Source of the DNA: Alphaproteobacteria bacterium
Lineage (GTDB): Bacteria; Pseudomonadota; Alphaproteobacteria; Micropepsales; Micropepsaceae
Length of the DNA: 43,263 nt
Reading direction: 5' to 3'
NCBI GenBank assembly: GCA_003158585.1
Contig: PMKE01000094.1
Location: 21,536-64,798, forward strand
The notes under the pieces are model-generated. The model did not search any database and was not told where the DNA came from. It saw only the letters and a list, made by a program, of their open reading frames with translations. Made by a program: the position numbers and the translations under genes. Of the stretch, positions 9,161 through 17,005 are shown one piece after another (position 1 is the stretch's first letter; every line of letters begins with the position of its first letter).

Positions 9161-9985
9161 ATGTCCATTAAAGTTTCCATTTGGCTGCGTAGGGCAGTGA
9201 TCGCGGCAGCGGCCGCGTTCGCTATGCAGGCGGTACCTGCGAGTGCCGGCACGATCATTCTCGAGGGCAGCGATGCCATCGGGTTCCACTGCGCGTTCGG
9301 CGATGCCGGTGCCTGTACGTATCGCGACGAGGCCTGGACGGCCATCGGCGGTGCTGATTCGCGGCCGATCGCCGTGTTCGGCAATACGGTGAACGGCAGC
9401 GCGGTTGGCTCCGGCACGCATGCCGTCGTGGATTTTGCCAACGTCGCAGCAGCGGGAAGCCTGAGCAACTACGTTGCACTGTACTTCCTGGCCGGGAGTG
9501 GCTGCTGCACGGAAGACGACTCGCTCATCATCGGCAATGAAGCGGCCGTCTCGGCGTATCTGACGGCAGGCGGCACTGTCATGATCGAAAACTACATCGG
9601 CGGTCCGGCGTGGGACTTCGCGGTCGGCACAGGCGGCACGGGTAATGCCCATGTGGCAGGCGTCGGCGGCGGCCTGGGCGGCGGAAGCTGCGATGATGGC
9701 GAAGCGGTCACGGCAGATGGCATGTCCAACGGTTTCGTCCAACCGCCAGTGCTCAGCTGCTGGGAACACCAGGGTTACGAAAAGAGCTTCTATGCTGCGC
9801 TTGGCTTCACGCATAGCTTCTTCGATGCAGCTCCGTCGATGGGCGGTGCGGCAGGCTTCTCGGGTCTGCTTTCCAGCGGCGTGACAGTTTCGCACGATAC
9901 GCCGGAACCGCTGACCCTAACGCTGTTTGGCGCCGGACTTGCGGGCCTCGCGGGCCTTCGCCGCCGCCGGAAGAAGGCTGCGTAA
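9161..9985 (+). CDS. PEP-CTERM sorting domain protein (exported, surface/matrix)
   Basis: The 274-residue protein has a Sec signal peptide (about 1-29, positively charged SIWLRR, hydrophobic core, ending PASAG). The body is Gly/Ala/Asp-rich with several cysteines (CCTEDD, SCDDGE, SCWEH). It ends with a classical PEP-CTERM tail: TPEPLTLTLFGAGLAGLAGL followed by RRRRKKAA. PEP-CTERM proteins are processed by an exosortase at the inner membrane and usually end up in the extracellular matrix. No exosortase gene is in the window. It is a single transcription unit, with the sigma-54 promoter upstream and a strong terminator 20 bases after the stop. The body matches no enzyme family I recognise. Confidence 0.88.
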   Translation: MSIKVSIWLRRAVIAAAAAFAMQAVPASAGTIILEGSDAIGFHCAFGDAGACTYRDEAWTAIGGADSRPIAVFGNTVNGSAVGSGTHAVVDFANVAAAGSLSNYVALYFLAGSGCCTEDDSLIIGNEAAVSAYLTAGGTVMIENYIGGPAWDFAVGTGGTGNAHVAGVGGGLGGGSCDDGEAVTADGMSNGFVQPPVLSCWEHQGYEKSFYAALGFTHSFFDAAPSMGGAAGFSGLLSSGVTVSHDTPEPLTLTLFGAGLAGLAGLRRRRKKAA

Positions 9986-10004
9986 GAACTTTATTCCCAA
10001 CTGG

Positions 10005-10035
10005 AAAACGGCGGCCCTTGTGCCGCCGTTTTTTT
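10005..10035 (+). terminator. Strong rho-independent terminator, likely bidirectional
   Basis: A 7-base-pair GC stem (CGGCGGC / GCCGCCG, loop of six) is flanked by AAAA and TTTTTTT. It ends the PEP-CTERM transcript. Because of the flanking A-run, it can equally end the convergent PD40 gene on the minus strand, whose stop is at 10053. Confidence 0.88.
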
Positions 10036-10052
10036 GCGTGCCGCAGGCGCGT

Positions 10053-10907
10053 TTAGTCGAGCAGTTTGTAACTCACGAAAGCGAACTGCCGCCCGTCCGG
10101 GGACCACGAGGGAACGTTGAGCGTCCCCTGTCCGCCGATCAGCCGCGCGATCACTCGCGGCGCGCCACCGATGGTCGGCACGACGCGCAACGTCACCTGC
10201 TTGTTCGGCGGATGATCGCCCACGGCCACGTCGGTGCCGAAGGAGATAAAGACGATCCAGCGCCCGTCGGGCGAGGGATGGGGAAACCAGTCGCGCGTCT
10301 CGTCCTCGAAGGTGAGCTGCTCGGGATCGTCGCCGTCGGACCGCATGCGCCAGAGCTTCATGTTCCCGCTGCGCATCGAGTTGAAATAGATATAGCGTCC
10401 GTCAGGCGAGTAATCGGGGCCGTCGTCGAGGCATTGCGTTTCCGTCAGCCGTCGCTCAGGTCCGCCATCCACCGGACAGGTGTAGATGTTGAGAATGCGG
10501 CTGCCGCCGCGCGCCGCGACATAAGCGAGCGTCTTTCCGTCCGGCGACCAGCCGTGCCAGTAGGACGGTCCCTCCGGTGTGACGAGAAGCGGGGCGCCGC
10601 CCTCGGTGCGCAATAGCGAGATGCGCGATTGGCCGTCGGGATTCGACTTGTCGCTGAGGGCGATCGTGCTGCCGTCGGGGGACAGGCCGTGGTCGTTGTT
10701 GAGCCCCACGAGCGGGCCCGTGTCGATCTTCTCGGGCGCGCCGCCGCCAACAGGAAGGCGATAGAGCAGCCCTGAGCTGTTGAAGAGGAAATGGGAGCCG
10801 TCGCGCGACCAGTTCGGCGCCTCGATGCGGCCCTCGGTGCGGTAGACGGCATGGCGCACGCCCGATGCAAAATCCATGACTTCGAGCGTGCTTTCGATCC
10901 TGCCCAA
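10053..10907 (-). CDS. PD40/TolB-like beta-propeller protein
   Basis: The ~284-residue protein is built of repeated beta-propeller blades of the TolB/WD40-like PD40 type. Repeated motifs are WSRDGSHFLF, LSPDGSTIAL, WSPDGKTLAY, YSPDGRYIYF, PSPDGRWIVF and WSPDGRQFAF, roughly every 40-45 residues. No signal peptide is visible, so a cytoplasmic location is likely, unlike TolB itself. The start is set at a TTG (10907) because AGGGAG lies six bases upstream and the protein then begins GRIESTLEVMD; an earlier TTG at 10943 would add 12 low-quality residues. Function is unknown; such proteins are usually binding platforms or peptidase-like relatives. It is convergent with the PEP-CTERM gene. Confidence 0.8.
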   Translation of the reverse strand: MGRIESTLEVMDFASGVRHAVYRTEGRIEAPNWSRDGSHFLFNSSGLLYRLPVGGGAPEKIDTGPLVGLNNDHGLSPDGSTIALSDKSNPDGQSRISLLRTEGGAPLLVTPEGPSYWHGWSPDGKTLAYVAARGGSRILNIYTCPVDGGPERRLTETQCLDDGPDYSPDGRYIYFNSMRSGNMKLWRMRSDGDDPEQLTFEDETRDWFPHPSPDGRWIVFISFGTDVAVGDHPPNKQVTLRVVPTIGGAPRVIARLIGGQGTLNVPSWSPDGRQFAFVSYKLLD

Positions 10908-11236
10908 CGGCGTCTCCCTGCGTTCGGCACTTCGACTCGCCAAGCTCGCTTACAAGCCTGTACGGCGTCAACACATGCGAAGCGCGCACAACCGTTGCGC
11001 GTTTTGGCTGGACGCGTTTGACGTATTCGCGGATGACGACGCCGTTCCGGATTTGCCTCACATGGTAGATCACGACGACGGGGGGTAAGCTGTCGCAGGC
11101 CAAGTCAACGACCGGGATATTCCGATAGGATGTCACGGCAGATATTCGAATTAAGTATTGTGTCCCCGTAAATATAACACCGGGCATTCACTCAGCAGTG
11201 AACAATGATTTCACACTCCACGCTCGCGGGTACTGA
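10908..11236. other. Intergenic region with REP-like remnants upstream of the PD40 gene
   Basis: No gene is convincing here. One open frame on the minus strand runs through it into the PD40 gene in another frame, but it is probably a shadow. On the minus strand near 11150-11178 the stretch ATTTACGGGGACACAATACT resembles sequences often seen with REP-associated (RAYT) transposases; no transposase gene is present. The stretch AGTGAACAATG (11197-11207) is the left arm of an inverted repeat around the GH53 gene. Confidence 0.35.
11197..11207 (+). repeat. Left arm of an 11-base inverted repeat flanking the GH53 gene
   Basis: AGTGAACAATG here is exactly the reverse complement of CATTGTTCACT at 12507-12517. 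The pair encloses the GH53 gene at a distance of about 1.3 kb. An 11-base match across this distance could be chance, but it coincides with REP-like sequence on both sides. Confidence 0.4.
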
Positions 11237-12319
11237 CTACAGAGGATCCATGGCCGCGGTGAACTGGCCCTGCATGTTCAACGCCCCCATCCGGTAGTCC
11301 TGCCAATTGGGATAAGCGTTGGGTTCCCAGTAGAAAACACCGAGACCATTGGCGCCAAGTGCCTTGGTCCGCGCCACTATGTCGGCAATCATCGCCTTTG
11401 CAGTCGCTGCGTCGTCCCAGGGAAAACCGATCTCGACTACCATGACCGGTTTGCCGTAGCGGAAGACCATATCGGTCATGGTCGCACCGATCTGGCCGTT
11501 GCGCGAGGCCCAGTCGGTGGCGCCTAAGTTCGGATAACTCGGGTAATGGGAGAGACCGATGACATCGACCTTGCCGCCGGCTGCGATGAAGTTGTCGAAG
11601 AACCAGCGGCAACCGGCGTCGTCACCGCTGTTGGCCACATGGATGATTACTAGGGCATTAGGATAGACGGCTTTGGCCGCGGCGTAGCCTTGGTTGGTCA
11701 GGGCGGCAATGACGTCGAAATGCGGCGTCTGGGCGTCGGGCCACATCAGCCCCGCGTTGATCTCGTTGCCGACCTCAACCCAGCTAACCTCGATCCCGGC
11801 GCCTTTAAGGGCGGTGAGGACGTTGAAAGTATGCTGATAAACATCATTCTTGAGCTCCGCCATATTGTGGGAAGCCCAGGCGGCGGGTTTGATCTGGTGG
11901 CTCGGATCGGCCCAGGTGTCTGAATAGTGGAAGTCGATCATAATCCTCTGACCAAGTGCCGCGACTCGCCGCGCCTTAGCCAGGACATCGGGAATTGTGT
12001 TGTAACGCCCGGCCGGATTGACCCAAACCCTGAGCCGGATCGCATTGACGCCGAGATTGGAAAGCAGAACAAAAGGATCGGTTTTAACTCCAGCGGCGTT
12101 GTAGAAAGCGGCACCCTTCGCTTCCTGTTCAGTCACCCAACTAATGTCTGCACCTGAGGCGAACGGCGTCCTTCCGTCAGATCCGGAACTAACCAAGCTC
12201 GTGCCTGCGCTGGCGCCGGGTACTAGGCCACCGCATGCGCCAAGGACCACAGCGAGAAGCGCCGCGGCCAAGACACAGGCTATTGCACCCAAGTGGCCAC
12301 GATCAAACCGCGCTTTCAT
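11237..12319 (-). CDS. GH53 arabinogalactan endo-beta-1,4-galactanase, lipoprotein
   Basis: The ~360-residue product is an exported family 53 glycoside hydrolase that cuts beta-1,4-galactan side chains of pectin. A lipoprotein signal ends in lipobox LGAC (Cys29). The TIM-barrel domain (about 52-360) shows VNAIRLRVWVNP, IMIDFHYSDTWADPSHQ, the acid/base Glu186 in WVEVGNEIN, LSHYP, and the nucleophile Glu296 in VVEIGFPW. Start at 12319 is chosen because GGCGAGGTG lies just upstream; an in-frame codon at 12361 would spoil the signal peptide. Family assignment is firm. The gene stands alone, flanked by an 11-base inverted repeat and REP-like sequence, which hints at acquisition as a unit. Confidence 0.93.
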   Translation of the reverse strand: MKARFDRGHLGAIACVLAAALLAVVLGACGGLVPGASAGTSLVSSGSDGRTPFASGADISWVTEQEAKGAAFYNAAGVKTDPFVLLSNLGVNAIRLRVWVNPAGRYNTIPDVLAKARRVAALGQRIMIDFHYSDTWADPSHQIKPAAWASHNMAELKNDVYQHTFNVLTALKGAGIEVSWVEVGNEINAGLMWPDAQTPHFDVIAALTNQGYAAAKAVYPNALVIIHVANSGDDAGCRWFFDNFIAAGGKVDVIGLSHYPSYPNLGATDWASRNGQIGATMTDMVFRYGKPVMVVEIGFPWDDAATAKAMIADIVARTKALGANGLGVFYWEPNAYPNWQDYRMGALNMQGQFTAAMDPL

Positions 12320-12506
12320 TTTGCACCTCGCCTGATTTCTTCCTACGCCCCAGAGTTCCAAACGTTTAGTCCTGGTATTTAGTAGAATGGATTGAGTCTG
12401 AAACGGTCCGGGCCCTTTGTCCAGACTTTGCAGATGTTGACCTGATTGCGTGTTTCGGTAACTCCCGGACAGTTGTGAGGACCGGTATTCTGGGGCGCCA
12501 TTCTGG

Positions 12507-12517
12507 CATTGTTCACT
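12507..12517 (-). repeat. Right arm of the inverted repeat flanking the GH53 gene
   Basis: CATTGTTCACT is a perfect reverse complement of 11197-11207. See the left arm for context. Confidence 0.4.
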
Positions 12518-12590
12518 CTCAGTAAGTATCCCCCAGCAAAGCCGGGGGCTTTAGGAAGAGAGCCGCTTAAAGCGGCTGGGAGAAGAAATC

Positions 12591-12636
12591 GGGGTCGGAG
12601 TGAATTTGCATGCCGCAAGACCAGCTCCGACCCCGC
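12591..12636. repeat. REP-like palindrome
   Basis: Ten-base arms GGGGTCGGAG and CTCCGACCCC are perfectly complementary and enclose a 26-base loop. Such arms are typical of repetitive extragenic palindromes associated with RAYT transposases in proteobacteria; no such transposase gene is visible in the window. Confidence 0.5.
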
Positions 12637-12695
12637 ATCAGATGGGCTAATCGTTCAATCGCTTTGTTTCAGACTACGGTTCAAGGTGCGCGAAA

Positions 12696-13154
12696 TCACC
12701 GCCCATAATTGACGCCATCTATGGCGTCTTTGGTCTGATCTATAGCTGCATTGATATGCCTGATGGCGCCCCGCCGGTATGGACCGGCCGCAGAATTGTC
12801 TTCGGGGCGGTTCACGTTGCTAAGCGCTTCCCCGAGTAATTCAAGCGCCTTTTGCAGCCGGTCTTTTTGCGTGGGCGGAGCGTCCGCCGGCGGATGGATG
12901 TCGAGGTTCTTGTCGTCTATGCTCGCGGCATGTTTGATGTCGCCGATCGCGGCATTGATATCCATTACCGCGCCGTCTGCTGCCACACTGGCGGGCGCAT
13001 TGGTGGCACGATGGTTGATCATCCAACGCGCGGTCTTCAGTTCGGTCAGGGCGTGAAGATAGCCTGGGTGTCGTCCGGGCGTCATGGCATAGGCCGTTCC
13101 ACACAGCGTGAACACGGTAACGACCGCCGCAAGGCACATACAGCTTTTATTCAA
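12696..13154 (-). CDS. Small exported helical protein of unknown function
   Basis: The ~152-residue protein has a Sec signal peptide (about 1-23, NKSCMCLAAVVTVFTLCGTAYA). The mature part is mostly helical: HPGYLHALTELKTARWMINHR, then INAAIGDIKHAASIDDKNLDIHPP, then LQKALELLGEALSNVNRPEDN and IRHINAAIDQTKDAID. I recall a widespread group of small exported proteins with the same layout (HPxYLHALxxLxxAR..., AIxEIKxAAxDDGK, ALELLxxA, RAIxHIDxA); none has a known role to me. The start is a TTG at 13154, chosen because an ideal AAGGAGG lies five bases upstream; this rules out the much longer upstream frame. Confidence 0.78.
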   Translation of the reverse strand: MNKSCMCLAAVVTVFTLCGTAYAMTPGRHPGYLHALTELKTARWMINHRATNAPASVAADGAVMDINAAIGDIKHAASIDDKNLDIHPPADAPPTQKDRLQKALELLGEALSNVNRPEDNSAAGPYRRGAIRHINAAIDQTKDAIDGVNYGR

Positions 13155-13705
13155 TGTAACCTCCTTCAAAGCACTATTGTCGGACCCCAAGCAGCGGATA
13201 GTTGTCACTAGAAAAAAGAAACGACAATGCGGTTCAATAACGTCCTTGCTCTTACTTGTCATTTGCACCCAAACCACACGCAGATGGATCGGGCCATGCA
13301 AAGACGCGGCATTTAGACTCCCGCGCAGTTGATGGCTTACAATACTTTAGGTTGTTGGCCCGCGAAGCAGCATGAACGCTTGTCCGGATTGGAACCAGTT
13401 TGCGCCCGGTCGGCTTATTGAAGGAAAGTCCACTTATGGCCGCGCATCTACGCCATTCCGGTCAGGGCCCATAGGTCCGGTGTCGGTCCCATTCTTGCCG
13501 TTGCATTTCAATTGGGAGGATTGCGGCGACAGGGGCCGACTTACGGAACGTGAGGCGAATAGTGCTCCCGCCACAGAATTCCGTCCGGCTTTCTCACAAA
13601 GATGCCGGACAAATATTTTTACGAGAGCGAGCTTGTTTCACCTGGATAACCCGCACTCACGGGCCAGGACAAACAAAGTCTGTGTTTGCCGATTGAGTCC
13701 GAACC
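13155..13705. other. 551-base stretch without a supported gene
   Basis: I see no gene with a plausible start and family in this stretch. A 118-codon plus-strand frame at 13372-13728 has random-looking composition and runs into the next gene antisense, so it is not called. The part next to 13154 presumably carries the promoter of the small exported gene on the minus strand, but no clear -35/-10 pair stands out. Confidence 0.5.
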
Positions 13706-13909
13706 CTAGTTCGAGATGTACCGGATGATGACTTTCTGTGCGGTCTCCAGAAATGAAAGGAGATCGGCGGGCGCCTCAGCGGACATAGCGGCGGCTCCGG
13801 CCGTCTTGCCTTTTGCCATCTGCTGACCGGCCGCACCGCCGAACTGACCGGCGGCCACCAGACAGGCGGCCACAACCGCTCCTGTCGTTATCGCGTGTAT
13901 CCTGCTCAT
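13706..13909 (-). CDS. Small exported protein of unknown function (67 residues)
   Basis: The product has an N-terminal hydrophobic signal-like segment (SRIHAITTGAVVAACLVAAGQFGG, about 2-25). After it come a short Ala/Lys-rich linker and an amphipathic C-terminal helix (APADLLSFLETAQKVIIRYISN). The start is supported by GAGGAGGGG seven bases upstream; longer in-frame starts lack this. No family is recognised. It is transcribed away from feoA, with the Fur-like site about 190 bases from its start, and might share that control region. Confidence 0.55.
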   Translation of the reverse strand: MSRIHAITTGAVVAACLVAAGQFGGAAGQQMAKGKTAGAAAMSAEAPADLLSFLETAQKVIIRYISN

Positions 13910-14094
13910 GGACCCCTCCTCGGGCGGGAAACAGCCATAAAACACCCGATAATTGCGGCATTTTCTGGATCGTGCCGTTCAACAACGCGTGTTCGCCGGG
14001 GGAAGGTCGGATGCGGCGGCAATCACACAGAACAAGGCAATAACCGGTTGCGGCAAGTTGGAAGGTTGACTCATTGGTCATGTTCCTGATAGAT

Positions 14095-14113
14095 GATAAT
14101 GAGAATGGATCGC
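14095..14113 (+). promoter_or_regulatory. Fur-box-like site upstream of feoAB
   Basis: GATAATGAGAATGGATCGC matches the 19-base Fur consensus (GATAATGATAATCATTATC) at 13 of 19 positions, with 11 of the first 12 identical. It lies 23-41 bases upstream of the feoA start. A -35-like TTGACT at 14066-14071 precedes it. In alphaproteobacteria Fur/Mur or Irr may be the actual reader, so only metal control as such is inferred. Confidence 0.55.
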
Positions 14114-14135
14114 AACTAAATGGACCCCCGTTATA

Positions 14136-14414
14136 ATGCTTCCTGACAACCCCTTTACTCAGAAGCGCTCGCCGCTCGGCAGCGAAAAGATCGGCTATCG
14201 CGGCAACATCAATGCGATCGTCAGCCGTGACGGCAGCAATGCGCTTTCGCCCGATGAACTTGAGCGGCGTCTGATCGAACTCGGCTTCATCGAAGGGGCG
14301 ACGGTGGAGATTCTCCACGAAGGTATTATCGGCGGCGATCCGATTGCGGTGCGCGTCGATAACGCGACGGTTGCGCTCCGCCGCCGCGAAGCGATGGCGA
14401 TCCTCGTCGATTAA
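14136..14414 (+). CDS. feoA: Ferrous iron transport protein FeoA
   Basis: FeoA is a small cytosolic SH3-like protein needed for FeoB-mediated ferrous iron uptake. The 92-residue product has the diagnostic core LIELGFIEGATVEILHEG...GDPIAVRVDNATVALRRREAMAILV (about 46-91). An N-terminal extension of roughly 20 residues compared with short FeoA proteins is unexplained; a later start is possible but no better ATG is in frame. It lies 11 bases before feoB and behind a Fur-like site, giving a feoAB operon without feoC. Confidence 0.92.
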   Translation: MLPDNPFTQKRSPLGSEKIGYRGNINAIVSRDGSNALSPDELERRLIELGFIEGATVEILHEGIIGGDPIAVRVDNATVALRRREAMAILVD

Positions 14415-14425
14415 AGGGCGTTCCC

Positions 14426-16306
14426 ATGAGTGTGATGACCGACGCTGGCACCTGCCACTGCGCCCTGGTCGGCACGCCGAACAGCGGCAAGACCGCCCTC
14501 TTCAACGCCCTCACCGGCAGCCGCCAGAAGGTGGCGAATTATCCGGGTGTCACCGTCGAGCGCAAAGCCGGCGTTGTGCATACGCCGTCGGGGCTATGCA
14601 TCAGGGTCATCGACCTGCCGGGAACCTATTCGCTGCGCGCCCGTAGCCCCGACGAAGTCATCACCCGCGACGTGGTGCTAGGCAAGCTGGCGAGCGAAAC
14701 CCCGCCCGATCTTCTGGTCTGCGTCGCCGATTCCACTAATCTCAGGCTGGCCATCAGGCTGGTGCTGGAGCTAAAGCAAGTCGGGCGGCCGCTGATGCTG
14801 GTGCTCAACATGTACGACATCGCGAAGAAGCGCGGTGTCGAGATCGACACGGAAGCGCTTTCCAAAAGACTCGGCATTCCCGTAGTTACGGCCGTAGCGG
14901 TGCGCAAAAACGGCATCGATGCGGTGCTGCGCGAGCTGGACGGGCTGGCCCTGAGACAGTACGCCGGTGACGCGGCCACCTGGCAGCCGCCGAGCACGGC
15001 GGAGCTTCGCAGCGGCCAGCATGAAGCCGACGCCATCATCCGCGCCACGGTGAGGATGCCTGCGGGGTCCGACACGCTTACCGCCCGGCTCGACGCGGTG
15101 CTGCTGCATCCGGTTGCGGGGCTCGCCATCCTCTTCGCGATCCTGTTCGTGATGTTCCAGGCGGTATTCACCTGGGCCGCGCCGCTGATGAATTTGATCT
15201 CGTCCGGCTTCAACGCCTTGGCCGGGTTGGTCGCCGCCGCGGTTCCGGCCGGCATGTTGCAGAGCTTCCTGGTGGACGGGGTGATCTCCGGCGTGGGCAG
15301 CGTGATCGTGTTCCTGCCGCAGATCCTGATCCTCTTCCTGTTCATCCTCTTGCTCGAGGACCTCGGCTACATGGCGCGGGCGGCGTTCCTGATGGACCGC
15401 ATCATGGGCGGCGCGGGCCTGCACGGGCGCGCTTTCATTCCGCTGCTTTCCAGCTTCGCCTGCGCCATTCCGGGCATCATGTCGACGCGCGTGATCGACA
15501 GCCACAGAGACCGGCTGGTTACCATCCTGGTGGCGCCGCTGATGACCTGCTCGGCGCGCATCCCGGTCTACACCCTGATCATCTCGGCCTTCATTCCCGC
15601 AACCACGGTGTGGGGCGCGTTCAGCCTGCAGGGACTGGTGATGTTCGGCCTTTACGCGGCAGGGATTGTCGCCGCGCTCGGCGTCTCCGCCGCGGCCAAG
15701 TTCATTTTCTGGCGCGACCAGCCGAGCCCGCCCTTCATGATGGAGCTGCCGGACTACAAGCTGCCGCGGCCCAAGAGCGTGGCGATCGGCCTCTTCATGC
15801 GCGCCAAGGCCTTCCTGGTGCGCGCCGGGACCACGATCTTTTCCATGATGGTGCTGATCTGGTTCCTGGCCACTTTCCCGCGCCCGCCCGCCGGCGCCGC
15901 GGGACACGCCATCGACTACAGCCTCGCCGCGTGGCTCGGACGGCTGATCCATCCGCTGCTGGAGCCCCTGGGATTCAACTGGCAGATCAGTGTGGCGCTG
16001 ATCCCCGGCATGGCGGCGCGCGAAGTCGCCGTGGCGGCGCTGGGCACTGTCTATTCGATCTCGGGCGGCAAGGCTTCTGCCACGCAGATCGGCCACATGC
16101 TGGCGGGACAGTGGAGCCTCGGCACGGCGCTCTCCCTGCTCGTCTGGTACATCTTCGCGCCGCAATGCGCCTCGACGCTGGCAGTCATCCGGCGCGAGAC
16201 CGGAAGCTGGAAGTGGATGGCTGTCACCTTCGGCTACATGCTGGCGCTGGCCTACATCGCGTCATTCGCCACCTATCACATCGCTGCGGCGCTCGGTGTG
16301 GGCTGA
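14426..16306 (+). CDS. feoB: Ferrous iron transporter FeoB (short form)
   Basis: FeoB is the GTPase-linked inner-membrane ferrous iron transporter. The 626-residue product carries the N-terminal G domain: G1 GTPNSGKT (16-23), G2 NYPGVTVE (about 38-45), G3 DLPGTYSL (63-70), and G4 NMYD (128-131). A helical domain follows, then the membrane part from about residue 215 with Gate motifs such as LIPLLSSFACAIPGIMSTR and LIPGMAAREVAVAALGTVYS. At 626 residues it is shorter than E. coli FeoB (773), as in many alphaproteobacteria, but no key block is missing. The start at 14426 (MSVMTD) or 14438 cannot be separated. Confidence 0.96.
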   Translation: MSVMTDAGTCHCALVGTPNSGKTALFNALTGSRQKVANYPGVTVERKAGVVHTPSGLCIRVIDLPGTYSLRARSPDEVITRDVVLGKLASETPPDLLVCVADSTNLRLAIRLVLELKQVGRPLMLVLNMYDIAKKRGVEIDTEALSKRLGIPVVTAVAVRKNGIDAVLRELDGLALRQYAGDAATWQPPSTAELRSGQHEADAIIRATVRMPAGSDTLTARLDAVLLHPVAGLAILFAILFVMFQAVFTWAAPLMNLISSGFNALAGLVAAAVPAGMLQSFLVDGVISGVGSVIVFLPQILILFLFILLLEDLGYMARAAFLMDRIMGGAGLHGRAFIPLLSSFACAIPGIMSTRVIDSHRDRLVTILVAPLMTCSARIPVYTLIISAFIPATTVWGAFSLQGLVMFGLYAAGIVAALGVSAAAKFIFWRDQPSPPFMMELPDYKLPRPKSVAIGLFMRAKAFLVRAGTTIFSMMVLIWFLATFPRPPAGAAGHAIDYSLAAWLGRLIHPLLEPLGFNWQISVALIPGMAAREVAVAALGTVYSISGGKASATQIGHMLAGQWSLGTALSLLVWYIFAPQCASTLAVIRRETGSWKWMAVTFGYMLALAYIASFATYHIAAALGVG

Positions 16307-16385
16307 AAACGAGGCACGCTCCGTCTAGCTTACACCGCGGCAAGTGGTGCAAAGTGGCGACTCGGATTCGCAGGGGGAGGAACGC

Positions 16386-16856
16386 GTGACTGGCAAGACG
16401 ACTGGGGTGGTAATGGGCAGTCTCATGGCGGCGGTGGCGGCGCAGGCGGGCCAAGCCGATCACTACACGACGAACAATCTCATCAGCGAACTGGATAAGC
16501 TCAAGGCCCAGGCGGCCGCGACGGGCGGAACCAGCGAAACGCTGCAGCGCTATGCCACCCATTACACGATGCTCGCCTATCGCACCAAGGACGGCTCCGC
16601 GGAAATCCACCAGCAGTTCGCCGACATGTTCTACATCGTGCGGGGCAGGGCGACGCTCGTCACAGGCGGCACGCTGGCAGGCGCCAAAGAAGAAAGCCCC
16701 GGCGAACTGCGAGGCACAAGTGTGGAAGGCGGCGTACGAACCACGCTGGGGCCGGGCGATATCGTCAACATTCCGGCCGGCACACCGCACCAGATGCTGC
16801 TCGCCCCCGGAGACGAAATTTTCTTTTTCGTGACCAAGGTCAAAGAGCACGACTAG
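16386..16856 (+). CDS. Exported cupin-domain protein
   Basis: The ~156-residue product has a signal peptide (about 1-24, ending AAQAGQA) and a single cupin barrel. Cupin motif 1 is degenerate (YRTKDGSAEIHQQFADMFYIVRGRATLVTGG, about 65-95). Motif 2 (PGDIVNIPAGTPHQMLLAPGDEIFFFV) retains the His and the PAGxPH turn. The start is a GTG at 16386, supported by GGGGGAGG five bases upstream. Function is unknown; small periplasmic cupins are often sugar or metal binding, but no substrate can be inferred. It follows feoB by 79 bases on the same strand. Confidence 0.78.
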   Translation: MTGKTTGVVMGSLMAAVAAQAGQADHYTTNNLISELDKLKAQAAATGGTSETLQRYATHYTMLAYRTKDGSAEIHQQFADMFYIVRGRATLVTGGTLAGAKEESPGELRGTSVEGGVRTTLGPGDIVNIPAGTPHQMLLAPGDEIFFFVTKVKEHD

Positions 16857-17005
16857 GAAGCGTTCGTAGCGCGGCGTTCTTAACCTTCCAAATCAAGCGC
16901 TTGAGCGGCGGCTTGGCGCTTTGCGCCCGACCCGCAGAATTGCCGCATTGAGTGCCTATATAATTGGGGCACTCTTCGAAGGCGTTTTCGGGAGAAGGGG
17001 GGCCG

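Larger units (their letters stand above)
12320..12695. other. Intergenic region with several hairpins (REP/BIME-like)
   Basis: No gene is supported. The region contains three palindromes in a row: CCCCCAGCAAAGCCGGGGG (about 12530-12549), AGCCGCTTAAAGCGGCT (about 12562-12578), and a pair GGGGTCGGAG (about 12591-12600) / CTCCGACCCC (about 12627-12636) with a 26-base loop. The last pair resembles REP elements mobilised by RAYT transposases. CATTGTTCACT at 12507-12517 is the right arm of the inverted repeat around the GH53 gene. Confidence 0.5.

Noticed and set aside
10456-11187. 243-codon minus-strand frame overlapping the PD40 gene
   Set aside because: Its second half is the PD40 gene read in another frame; the first half looks vaguely protein-like but lies on REP-like sequence and has no good start signal.
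13372-13728. 118-codon plus-strand frame
   Set aside because: Random composition, no ribosome-binding site, runs antisense into the small exported gene.
14771-16165. 464-codon open frame antisense to feoB
   Set aside because: Composition is the Arg/His/Gln-rich type typical of antisense frames of membrane-protein genes; feoB on the other strand has all G-protein motifs.
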